From Bacteroidales bacterium (GTDB lineage: Bacteria > Bacteroidota > Bacteroidia > Bacteroidales > UBA3663): 14,414 nucleotides of DNA. This document shows positions 1 to 6,939 of this stretch, piece by piece (positions within the stretch are counted from its first letter, which is position 1; every line of letters starts with the position of its first letter). A model generated the notes under the pieces. That model saw nothing but the letters and a program-made list of their open reading frames with translations, had not been told where the DNA came from and did not search any database. The DNA is taken from positions 1 through 14,414 of the forward strand of contig JAGBQS010000140.1 of assembly GCA_017632695.1 (NCBI GenBank). Reading direction: 5' to 3'. The translations under genes and the position numbers were made by a program.

Positions 1-130
1 CTTCGATTAGGCAGCAAGAGCGTAGTTAGTCTCGCCAATTATAGTTCGCCATCGTGGATTATAGTGATAGGTGACGTCTCACTGCATGCTTACACAAAGG
101 CCCATCCCGCTGTCAAAGCCAGTCAGCCCC
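1..130 (-). ncRNA. ssrA: tmRNA (transfer-messenger RNA), 5' part, truncated by window edge
   Basis: Read on the minus strand from 130, the sequence starts GGGGCTGACTGGCTTTGACA, a typical tmRNA 5' end (acceptor-stem strand followed by the tRNA-like domain). Further on, minus-strand positions 36 to 10 encode the tag GETNYALAA, followed by TAA at 9-7. It ends in the ALAA degradation signal and matches the tag type I recall for Bacteroides species. tmRNA rescues ribosomes stalled on mRNAs lacking a stop codon and marks the nascent protein for proteolysis. The pseudoknot region and the 3' half of the tRNA-like domain lie beyond position 1. The 5' end at 130 is inferred from the start of the GGGGCTGA stem. 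A plus-strand reading frame across this stretch is a chance frame. Confidence 0.95.
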
Positions 131-166
131 TTGGTATATTAATCCTAATATTTCTGTTAGGGTGTG

Positions 167-199
167 CAAAGATAGCGCTTGTTTTTGGAATCTCCAAAA
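167..199 (-). promoter_or_regulatory. Predicted ssrA promoter (Bacteroidota type)
   Basis: On the minus strand, TTTTGG (199-194) is followed after 20 bp by TATCTTTG (174-167). These match the Bacteroidota -33 (TTTG) and -7 (TAnnTTTG) elements. The start site would fall near 160, leaving about 30 nt of 5' leader to be removed from the tmRNA precursor. The -33 element lies in one arm of a perfect 7-3-7 dyad at 183-199 (TTTTGGA, ATC, TCCAAAA). Confidence 0.7.
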
Positions 200-286
200 T
201 TTTGACAGATAAACTTACTAAATCGGTGCGTTTTTTCCTGATTTTTGTGGCATTTTTCCGAATTAGCCGTAAAATCGGCCGTATTT

Positions 287-318
287 TTTGGGTATTTGAT
301 AAATATTTACTACCTTTG
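287..318 (+). promoter_or_regulatory. Predicted promoter of the polyene/fatty-acyl operon
   Basis: TTTG at 287-290 (within a TTTTTTG run) and TACCTTTG at 311-318 are separated by 20 bp, a textbook Bacteroidota promoter. The start site would be near 325, about 23 nt before the ATG of the ketoacyl synthase gene at 348. It is divergent from the ssrA promoter. The roughly 90 bp between the two is T-rich, holds no gene, and has only a weak GCCG/CGGC dyad (266-279). Confidence 0.75.
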
Positions 319-347
319 CAGCGTAATTAGTGTATAATTAATCAAAT

Positions 348-1574
348 ATGAGTAACAGAGTAGTTATAACTGGTATGGGCATCTGGTCCTGCTTGGGAAC
401 AGACCTCGAAACGGTTAAGGATGCCTTATATAATGGTAAATCTGGTATTGTGTTCGATCAGGAACGTAAGGATCTTGGATTCCGTTCTGCATTGACATCT
501 TTTGTTGAAAAACCTGACCTTAAAAAACTGATTCCACGTAACCAGCGTCAGTTTATGCCCGAAGAGGCTCAGTATGCCTATATGTCGACCCTGCAGGCTT
601 TGCAGCAGGCCGGTATTGATCAGGCTTATCTGGACGAGCACGAGGTCGGCTTGCTTTTCGGCAACGACTCGGTAGCCAAAGCTACCTACGAGGCTGTATC
701 GAAAATTTATGAATATAAAGATACTTCTGCATGCGGTTCCGGTTCTATTTTCCAGTCGATGAACTCGACCGTGACCATGAACCTGGCAACTCTTTTCCGT
801 CTGCGCGGCATCAACCTGACTACTTCAGGAGCCTGTGCATCGGGCAGCCATTCACTCGGTTTGGGCTGGCTGCTGATCAAGGACGGTCTGCAGGACTGCA
901 TTGTTTGCGGCGGTGCTCAGGAAGTAAACCTGGAATGCGTAGGTTCGTTTGACGGAATTCAGGCATTCTCAACCCGCGAGGATGAGCCGACAAAGGCAAG
1001 TCGTCCGTTTGACCGCGACCGCGACGGTCTGGTTCCGGGCGGTGGTGCAGCAACCCTGATTCTGGAGAGTCTGGATCATGCTTTGGCACGTGGTGCCAAG
1101 CCTATTGCCGAAATCGTAGGCTGGGGCTTCTCCGGTAACGGCGACCATATCTCGACTCCGAATGTAGCCGGTCCTCAGCGTTCGCTGGAGATGGCTATCA
1201 AGCAGGCAGGTGTGGATATTCATGAAATCGGTTACGTGAACGCACACGCTACCTCCACCCATGCCGGTGACGGACGTGAGGCGATGGCAATTGCAAATGT
1301 GTTCGGCGACTATAAGGTGCCGGTTACCTCAACCAAGGGTCAGACGGGTCACGAGATGTGGATGGCCGGTTCGAGTGAGGCAATCTACAGTATTCTGATG
1401 ATGAAGAACAACTTCATTGCCGGTAGCCTGAACTTCGAGAACCCGGATGAGGAAACAGCCTGCATCAACATCATTCCAAAGACCCAGGAGGCACATTTCG
1501 ATATGTTCCTGAGTAATTCCTTCGGATTCGGAGGTACCAATTCAACTTTGATTATCAAGGATTATAAAGAATAA
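348..1574 (+). CDS. Beta-ketoacyl-ACP synthase, FabB-like
   Basis: Condensing enzyme: takes an acyl group on its active-site cysteine and condenses it with malonyl-ACP, extending the chain by two carbons. The 408 residues match the usual FabB length. The thiolase-fold signatures are intact: the nucleophile Cys163 in SGACASGSH, His300 in NAHATSTHAGD, Lys330 and His335 in TKGQTGHE, and the C-terminal GFGGTN loop at 393-398. It is therefore a catalytic KS and not a chain-length factor. The ATG lies 30 nt after a strong promoter, and the gene ends in three consecutive in-frame TAA codons. The neighbours (ACP, two dehydratase-like proteins, exporter, LolA-like protein) argue for a dedicated secondary pathway of the aryl polyene type. 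A role in unsaturated fatty acid synthesis beside a FabA-like enzyme is the main alternative. The fold assignment is very secure; the pathway is inferred. Confidence 0.93.
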   Translation: MSNRVVITGMGIWSCLGTDLETVKDALYNGKSGIVFDQERKDLGFRSALTSFVEKPDLKKLIPRNQRQFMPEEAQYAYMSTLQALQQAGIDQAYLDEHEVGLLFGNDSVAKATYEAVSKIYEYKDTSACGSGSIFQSMNSTVTMNLATLFRLRGINLTTSGACASGSHSLGLGWLLIKDGLQDCIVCGGAQEVNLECVGSFDGIQAFSTREDEPTKASRPFDRDRDGLVPGGGAATLILESLDHALARGAKPIAEIVGWGFSGNGDHISTPNVAGPQRSLEMAIKQAGVDIHEIGYVNAHATSTHAGDGREAMAIANVFGDYKVPVTSTKGQTGHEMWMAGSSEAIYSILMMKNNFIAGSLNFENPDEETACINIIPKTQEAHFDMFLSNSFGFGGTNSTLIIKDYKE

Positions 1575-1602
1575 TAATAACATTCATCAAAATTAATAAG
1601 TT

Positions 1603-1845
1603 ATGACAAAAGAAGAAATCATCGCGAAGGTAAACCCATTGCTCGCTGAAGAGTTTGAGGTAGAAGAGAGTGATATCACTCCAGATGCCGTTATTTACGA
1701 TACATTGGAGCTGGATAGCCTCAGCCTGGTAGATTTGGTTGCTGTTATCGAGCACACCTTCAAGGTTAAGATTCCTGCTGCCGATCTCCCAACCGTAAAG
1801 ACCTTTGCCGATCTTTACAACTACATTGAGAGCCACCAGGCTTAA
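1603..1845 (+). CDS. Acyl carrier protein
   Basis: An 80-residue acidic helical protein with the phosphopantetheine site at Ser39 in the motif ELDSLSLVDLV, followed by the helix VAVIEHTFKVKI that typically docks partner enzymes. It carries the growing chain as a thioester between the KS, ketoreductase and dehydratases encoded beside it. The start ATG follows a 28-nt AT-rich gap after the KS gene. A stable hairpin immediately downstream separates it from the rest of the operon. Because it is encoded together with a KS, ketoreductase and exporter, it is probably the pathway-specific ACP and not the general AcpP. The sequence alone does not exclude use in primary fatty acid synthesis. Confidence 0.93.
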   Translation: MTKEEIIAKVNPLLAEEFEVEESDITPDAVIYDTLELDSLSLVDLVAVIEHTFKVKIPAADLPTVKTFADLYNYIESHQA

Positions 1846-1863
1846 ATCTGTTGAACAATATCG

Positions 1864-1898
1864 ATGGACAATGCACACTCTTACTGTGCGTTGTCCAT
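1864..1898 (+). promoter_or_regulatory. Strong intercistronic hairpin after the ACP gene (attenuator or mRNA-stability element)
   Basis: A 14-bp stem pairs 1864-1877 with 1885-1898 around a 7-nt loop (1878-1884, CTCTTAC). The single non-Watson-Crick pair is a T1872-G1890 wobble. A moderately T-rich stretch (TTTGTACTTTTCT) follows. The hairpin starts 19 nt after the ACP stop codon and ends 21 nt before the dehydratase ATG at 1920. It could partly terminate transcription or protect the 3' end of a short KS-ACP message, so that more ACP than enzyme is made. That role is inference; the stem is directly visible. Confidence 0.7.
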
Positions 1899-1919
1899 TT
1901 GTACTTTTCTATCGTGTCT

Positions 1920-2339
1920 ATGCTTTATCAAGGTGAAGAACTATTCAAACTGATGCCGCAGCGCAATCCTATCGTAATGGTCGATAAGATTCTGGATGCA
2001 GAAGGCGATGTGGCTCATACCGGACTGACAGTGACCGACCGGAACTACTTCCTGGAGGAGGACGGCCGTATGGCAGAACCCGGTCTTATTGAACATATAG
2101 CCCAATCGGCCAGTGCCTTCAAGGGACACAAGGCGCTGCTGGCGGGCGAACCTCTGCCCATCGGCTACATCGGCGAGGTAAAGAAATTCCATTGCTACGT
2201 ACGTCCTGCTGTAGGCGACGAGCTGACTACCACCGTTACTTTGGGAGCCGAAGTGAACGGCGTGACGCTGATGACGGGTGAAACCCGTTGCGGCGAGGTG
2301 CTGGTGGCCGATACACAGATGAAAATTTTCGTTGAATAA
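1920..2339 (+). CDS. Hotdog-fold 3-hydroxyacyl-ACP dehydratase-like protein (ApeP/FabZ-like, divergent)
   Basis: A 139-residue hotdog-fold protein. The N-terminal LMPQRNPIVMVDKIL matches the opening of FabZ/FabA-type dehydratases (LPHRxPxLLVD), and MAEPGLIEHIAQSASA (51-66) corresponds to the central helix, with Glu58 at the usual acid position. The canonical GHFPGxPVMPG strand, which supplies the catalytic His, is replaced by EEDGRMAEPG. Activity may therefore be unusual, or may depend on the partner protein encoded next. A longer frame begins at 1851, but its first 23 codons run through the intercistronic hairpin and add no family sequence, so ATG 1920 is preferred. The stop is followed one base later by the ATG of the second dehydratase, which suggests translational coupling and perhaps a hetero-complex, as with the ApeI/ApeP pair of aryl polyene loci (recalled, not searched). 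Confidence 0.8.
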   Translation: MLYQGEELFKLMPQRNPIVMVDKILDAEGDVAHTGLTVTDRNYFLEEDGRMAEPGLIEHIAQSASAFKGHKALLAGEPLPIGYIGEVKKFHCYVRPAVGDELTTTVTLGAEVNGVTLMTGETRCGEVLVADTQMKIFVE

Positions 2340-2340
2340 T

Positions 2341-2721
2341 ATGCTGTTGAAAGATAAATTCTTTACGGTGCTGCACGAGGAGCGGCTGTCGGCCAACGAG
2401 GCCATCTTCCTGTGCGAACTGAAACCCGACTGTGATGTCTATCGCGGTCATTTTCCGGGTAAGCCCGTATCGCCCGGAGTCTGTAACATCGAAATGATCC
2501 GTGAATGCACGGAAATGCTGGTAGGTGAGGATCTGCAGATCGATACCATCAAGCAGTGCCGGATGACGGCTGTGGCTTCGCCTTCCGTTTGCCCGAAAGT
2601 GGATGTTTCGGTGAGTGTGGCCCGACTGGAGGGAACACAGAACTATAACGTGGTGGCCATGATTCGGGATGCCGGGCAGTCGTATATGGAACTGAAGGGC
2701 ACCTTTGTGATTAAGGATTGA
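2341..2721 (+). CDS. FabZ-like 3-hydroxyacyl-ACP dehydratase (ApeI-like)
   Basis: A 126-residue hotdog protein with the dehydratase signature YRGHFPGKPVSPGVCNIEMI. His37 and Glu51 lie 14 residues apart, as the catalytic His and Glu do in FabZ. It would remove water from 3-hydroxyacyl-ACP to give a trans-2-enoyl-ACP. No enoyl reductase is encoded in the operon, so repeated use would build conjugated double bonds. ATG 2341 starts one base after the preceding stop codon (2337-2339). An overlapping TTG start at 2332 would add only three residues and is less likely. A 28-nt gap follows before the exporter gene. The dehydratase family is secure; the substrate is inferred from the neighbours. Confidence 0.87.
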   Translation: MLLKDKFFTVLHEERLSANEAIFLCELKPDCDVYRGHFPGKPVSPGVCNIEMIRECTEMLVGEDLQIDTIKQCRMTAVASPSVCPKVDVSVSVARLEGTQNYNVVAMIRDAGQSYMELKGTFVIKD

Positions 2722-2749
2722 TGTTGTATAGTCGGTAAGGCATCTGAAA

Positions 2750-5263
2750 ATGACCGGATTATTTCTTAAATTATATGCTTTCCTGCGCGCTCATCGCGTC
2801 TTGTATTGGACGCTGATGGTAGCGCTGTTTGTCTTCTTCGGGTTCTTTGCATCGCGCATTCATCTGGAGGAGGACCTGAATAAACTGCTGCCTTCCTCGA
2901 AGAATGAGGACGGTACAACCAAGCTGGCTTTTGCCGACCTGAAAATCAAGGATAAGACTTTCCTGCTGTTCGAAGCGCTGGATGGTATGCCGGCCGAGGA
3001 ACGGACGGACAGCCTGATCCGGGTCTGCGACAGTTTCATGTCGGCTTTCCAGTCAACGCTGTCGGAACGGGAGACAAAGGGCGACACGCTGGTTGACGAT
3101 ATTTTCGGACAGATATCGTTCGAAGACATGATGCTGGACGGTGTCGATTTCATGATAGCCCACCTGCCGGCTTATGTCGATACCTCGATGTATGCCGGTT
3201 TCGACACGCTGCTGACTGAGGAGCACTTCGAAAAACAGATGCTCAAGAACCGCGATGACCTGATGAGTCCTGTCGGCAGTATGTTTCCGGAACTGATTCA
3301 GATGGATCCGATGGGCATGCGAGCCAATCTTTTCCAGAACATTCAGGATATGCGCAGCGGTATGGGTGGCAGCTATAAGATTGTCGACGGACATTTCTTT
3401 ACTACCGATTCGATGGTCTGCATCGTCTTCCTGACTCCACACTTTACGGCAACCAACACGGGAGGCGGTGCCAAGCTGTTCTCCATTCTGAACGACATGA
3501 TTGCCGAACATGAAACCACAGAGAGTGCCGTCAAGGTTTGCTATCACGGTTCGCCGGCCCGAGGTGCCTACAACAGCTGGCAGCTGAAGGCCGATATCCG
3601 CAGTACGGTAATCGGATCGCTGATTGTCGTCCTGCTGTTTATTTTCTTCTGCTTCCGGAACTGGAACACCATTCCGCTGCTGGTTCTGCCGGTTGCCTTC
3701 GGTGCCGCGTTCGGTCTGGCCATGATGTATTTCATCAAGGGACAGTTCTCGCTGCTGGCGCTGGGTATCGGCGCCATTGTGCTGGGTGTGGCCCTGAGCT
3801 ATGTGCTGCATGTCATTACTCACTACAAATATGTGGGCGATCCGGTTCAGGTCCTGAAGGACGAGGCAACTCCTGTGCTGCTGGGTTGTCTGACAACCAT
3901 CGGTTCGTTTGTCGGCCTCTTCTTCATCAACACCGAGCTGCTGCAGGATTTCGGTATGTTCGCTTCGTTTGCCATTGTGGGAACGACCCTGTTCAGCCTG
4001 ATTTTCCTTCCGCAGTTCTTCAATCCGCAGAAGAACAAGAGAAACCGCAGGGCTTTTGCCATCATCGATAAGATTAACGTCTATCCGTTCGACCGCCAGC
4101 GATGGCTGCTTACCCTGATCGGTCTGATTGTGGTTGTCTGCATCGGCGCTTACTGCTGGAGGGGTACCAGTTTTGATGACGACATGCGCAATCTGGGTTA
4201 TCTGTCGGACAACGTGACCTATTCGGAAACACTCTATCAGGCCAAGACGCGCAACGGTAACAAACAGCAGTATTTTGCGGCATCGGGCAGCACGATGGAG
4301 GAAGCCCTGGAGCATTTCTCGGCGATGACCGATGTGCTCGATTCGCTGAAGACAGCGGGTATCGTGAAGAGTTACACCAATACCGATGCCCTGTTCGTTC
4401 CGCAAAGCGTACAGCAGGCGCGTATCGATGCCTGGCATGCCTATTGGAATCCGGAGCGTCTGGATCAGGTACGCAACCTGATTAAGCTGACTGCCCGGAA
4501 GGCTGATCTTCGTCCGGAGGCTTTCAATCCGTTCTTCGAAGCCGCTACCGCCGATTACGAGCCGGAGGCTCTCTATGAGGCAGGTATCATTCCTGCCGGC
4601 TTCCAGTCCACGCTGATGGAGCAGAGCCACGGCGGCGATTTCCTGTGCTTCACTTCGGTTATCTGCGAGATGGACAGCATCCGAAGCGATGCCTCCGATT
4701 ACCATAAGATCTGTGCTACCATTGCGCCGCGCCCGAATATGATGGTCCTGGATACCTATTATTATACAACCGATACGTTGCGCCAGCTGAATGCCGACTT
4801 CAACGTCTTGCAATGGGTCAGCATGGGCTTCGTCTTCCTGGTGCTGCTGTTCTCTTTCCGCTTCAACTGGAAATACACGGTTCTGGGCTTCCTGCCCATT
4901 CTGGTCAGCTGGCTGCTGGTGCTGGGAGCAATGGTGATCTTCGACAAGCAGTTCAATCTGGTTAACATCATCATCTCGACGTTTATCTTCGGTATCGGTG
5001 TCGATTATTCGATCTTTGTGATGAACGGTCTGTTAGGAAGCAAGGAGGATGTCCTGTTGCTTTCGTATCATAAGACGGCTGTCCTCTTCTCGGCAGTGGT
5101 GCTGATCGTGACTGTCTCTTCGATGGTGTTTGCCGAACATCCGGCCATTCAGAGTATCGGTTTTGCCACCCTGGTAGGTATGGTGAGTGCCGTAGTGCTG
5201 AGCTATGTGGTCCAGCCGTTCCTGTTCCGCAAGATGACTCCGAAGCAGGGTGGCAAGAGATAA
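2750..5263 (+). CDS. MMPL/RND-superfamily lipid exporter, 12 TM
   Basis: An 837-residue inner-membrane protein with the RND/MMPL plan of two repeats. One TM helix (about 18-35) is followed by a soluble porter-type domain (about 36-284), then TM2-6 (about 285-422) and TM7 (about 452-470). A second soluble domain (about 471-687) and TM8-12 (about 688-822) complete it. In TM10 the motif GIGVDYSIFVMNG keeps an acidic residue (Asp752) at the usual proton-relay place. The equivalent TM4 stretch, GVALSYVLHVITHY, has no Asp, so the halves are asymmetric. MMPL-type proteins move lipids or hydrophobic metabolites, and such exporters are regular members of aryl polyene loci. Here the protein probably extracts the acyl product from the inner membrane and passes it towards the LolA-like protein encoded downstream. 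The cargo is inferred. Single-copy, intact, GC-rich like its neighbours. Confidence 0.88.
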   Translation: MTGLFLKLYAFLRAHRVLYWTLMVALFVFFGFFASRIHLEEDLNKLLPSSKNEDGTTKLAFADLKIKDKTFLLFEALDGMPAEERTDSLIRVCDSFMSAFQSTLSERETKGDTLVDDIFGQISFEDMMLDGVDFMIAHLPAYVDTSMYAGFDTLLTEEHFEKQMLKNRDDLMSPVGSMFPELIQMDPMGMRANLFQNIQDMRSGMGGSYKIVDGHFFTTDSMVCIVFLTPHFTATNTGGGAKLFSILNDMIAEHETTESAVKVCYHGSPARGAYNSWQLKADIRSTVIGSLIVVLLFIFFCFRNWNTIPLLVLPVAFGAAFGLAMMYFIKGQFSLLALGIGAIVLGVALSYVLHVITHYKYVGDPVQVLKDEATPVLLGCLTTIGSFVGLFFINTELLQDFGMFASFAIVGTTLFSLIFLPQFFNPQKNKRNRRAFAIIDKINVYPFDRQRWLLTLIGLIVVVCIGAYCWRGTSFDDDMRNLGYLSDNVTYSETLYQAKTRNGNKQQYFAASGSTMEEALEHFSAMTDVLDSLKTAGIVKSYTNTDALFVPQSVQQARIDAWHAYWNPERLDQVRNLIKLTARKADLRPEAFNPFFEAATADYEPEALYEAGIIPAGFQSTLMEQSHGGDFLCFTSVICEMDSIRSDASDYHKICATIAPRPNMMVLDTYYYTTDTLRQLNADFNVLQWVSMGFVFLVLLFSFRFNWKYTVLGFLPILVSWLLVLGAMVIFDKQFNLVNIIISTFIFGIGVDYSIFVMNGLLGSKEDVLLLSYHKTAVLFSAVVLIVTVSSMVFAEHPAIQSIGFATLVGMVSAVVLSYVVQPFLFRKMTPKQGGKR

Positions 5264-5309
5264 GCTTATCATTACAAACAGACAAGTCTGTTGAAAACGA
5301 GTTTCTGAC

Positions 5310-6821
5310 ATGAGTAAATACGATATTATCATCATCGGTTCCGGCTTGGGAGGTCTGCAGTGCGGCTACATTCTTTCTAAGCGGGGCTATAAGGTTCTGA
5401 TTCTGGAACGTCAGGCGCAGCCAGGCGGATGCATGCAGAGCTATCGCCGTCACGGCGAGAATCTCGATACCGGCATGCATTACGTAGGCGGTCTGGGAGT
5501 AGGCGACTGTCTGTACTCCTCGTTCAAGTATATGGGACTGATGGATCTGCCCTGGGTGCATCTGGATCCGTCCGGATTCGACCGGGTGACCATCGGCGAC
5601 CGTACTTTCAGGTATGCGGAGGGACACGAGGCGTTTATTGACACGCTGGTCAAGGATTTCCCGACGCAGCGTGCCGGTCTGGAGAAGTATGCTGCCACGA
5701 TGAAGGAAGTGGGCGGACATCTGTTCGATGCCATTATGCCCCGTGATGTGACCGACTTCTTTACCACTTCTTTGTTCGGTGCCAGTACCTACGACTTCCT
5801 GCACGAAACATTCAGCGACGAACTGCTTATCAATGTGCTTTCCGGTTCATCGCTGAAGATGGAGCTGGCCAAGGAAACGTTGCCGCTTTATAACTTCGCA
5901 CAGGCCAACAACAGTTTCGTTCAGGGCAGTTACCGGTTGAAGGGCGACGGCAATCTGATTGTCTATAAACTGCTCGACAGTATCCGTGCCTTCGGCGGCG
6001 AACTGATTTGCAATGCCGAGGTGGAGGAACTGATTGAAAAAGACGGGAACCTGGTGGCAGCCCGCTGCAGTAACGGCGAAACCTACGAGGCGGATCTCTT
6101 TATCAGCAACGCTCATCCGGCAGTGACGTGCGATCTGGTGAAGGAAAGTACGAAACTGAAGAAGGTTTACCGCAACCGGATCCACCGGTTGGAGAATACC
6201 TACGGCATGTACACGGTATCGCTGGTACTGAAACCCGGTCAGCTCAAGTATTTCAACTGGAACCAGTATATCTACGTCAAGCCGAATGTCTGGGACTACT
6301 TCAAGCAGGACGGCCCCGTAAGCGGATTGCTGATATCCTGCCGCGTACCGGAAACGGCCGAACTGCAGAACGGTTTTGTGACCAACGATCCGGATGCCCG
6401 CATCCTGGATATCCTGACCCCGCTTCCGTGGGAGAAGATCCAGCAGTGGGAGCAGACCCGGGTGGGTCACAGAGGCGAGGAATACAAGGCTTTCAAGGAA
6501 CGTCTGGCCGACGAGTGCATCGCGCTGTCGGAGCGTTTTATTCCGGGTCTGCGGAATATGGTCGAGGCCCGGTTCAGCTCAACGCCGCTGACCTACCGCG
6601 ATTATACGCTCACGCCTAACGGATCATCGTATGGTGTGCGGAAGGATTATCACAATCCGATGATGACGCTGCTCTCAGCCAAGACACCTATTCCGAATCT
6701 GTTGCTGACAGGTCAGAGCCTGACCCTTCACGGATTGCTGGGTGTGACGATGACCTCGCTCTTTACCGTAGCCGAAATCATCGGAAAGGAAGAAGCCTGG
6801 AAGATTACGCAGACGGAATAA
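5310..6821 (+). CDS. FAD-dependent oxidoreductase, phytoene desaturase / carotenoid isomerase-like
   Basis: A 503-residue flavoprotein of the CrtI/CrtISO/RetSat type. The N-terminal dinucleotide-binding fold reads YDIIIIGSGLGGLQCGYILSK, with GxGxxG at Gly10, Gly12 and Gly15, and Glu33 at the end of the second strand (KVLILE) to hold the ribose. QPGGCMQSYRRHGENLDTG (38-55) is the usual substrate-side motif after it. The C-terminal segment LLLTGQSLTLHGLLGVTMTS is the second FAD-contacting block. Related enzymes desaturate, isomerise or saturate conjugated polyenes. Next to a KS/dehydratase set lacking an enoyl reductase, it may act on the polyene chain, for example by setting double-bond geometry. 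No signal peptide is seen, so it is cytoplasmic or peripheral to the membrane. The gene starts 46 nt after the exporter gene. The family is secure; reaction and substrate are unknown. Confidence 0.85.
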   Translation: MSKYDIIIIGSGLGGLQCGYILSKRGYKVLILERQAQPGGCMQSYRRHGENLDTGMHYVGGLGVGDCLYSSFKYMGLMDLPWVHLDPSGFDRVTIGDRTFRYAEGHEAFIDTLVKDFPTQRAGLEKYAATMKEVGGHLFDAIMPRDVTDFFTTSLFGASTYDFLHETFSDELLINVLSGSSLKMELAKETLPLYNFAQANNSFVQGSYRLKGDGNLIVYKLLDSIRAFGGELICNAEVEELIEKDGNLVAARCSNGETYEADLFISNAHPAVTCDLVKESTKLKKVYRNRIHRLENTYGMYTVSLVLKPGQLKYFNWNQYIYVKPNVWDYFKQDGPVSGLLISCRVPETAELQNGFVTNDPDARILDILTPLPWEKIQQWEQTRVGHRGEEYKAFKERLADECIALSERFIPGLRNMVEARFSSTPLTYRDYTLTPNGSSYGVRKDYHNPMMTLLSAKTPIPNLLLTGQSLTLHGLLGVTMTSLFTVAEIIGKEEAWKITQTE

Positions 6822-6845
6822 AACAGAATATTAAACCTTTCACGT

Positions 6846-6911
6846 CCGGGAAAGTCATAATAATAAACCGGGGAGGTTATAATAACAAACCCGGAAAGTC
6901 ATAATAACAGA
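6846..6911 (+). repeat. Three 22-bp imperfect tandem repeats upstream of the ketoreductase gene
   Basis: Copies lie at 6846-6867, 6868-6889 and 6890-6911. Each starts CCGGG or CCCGG and ends in an AT-rich GTCATAATAATAAA-like half. Copies 1 and 2 differ at four positions, all transitions; copies 1 and 3 differ at three. The array fills most of the 118-nt gap between the FAD enzyme and fabG-like genes and contains no TAnnTTTG promoter. It ends 28 nt before the ATG at 6940. Possible roles are an RNA-processing or binding site, or simply slippage-generated DNA. Confidence 0.85.
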
Positions 6912-6939
6912 AGTGTAAACGAAAAAAAGAAATCAAGTT

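Noticed and set aside
64..330. 88-codon plus-strand open frame at the window start
   Set aside because: Begins inside the tmRNA gene on the opposite strand and runs through both divergent promoters.
1851..1919. 23-codon N-terminal extension of the first dehydratase-like protein
   Set aside because: It translates the intercistronic hairpin; homologous sequence begins at the Met at 1920.
3053..4813. 586-codon minus-strand open frame opposite the exporter gene
   Set aside because: Antisense shadow of the intact MMPL/RND gene; composition (His/Gln/Arg-rich) and lack of any family motif are typical of a mirrored GC-rich gene.
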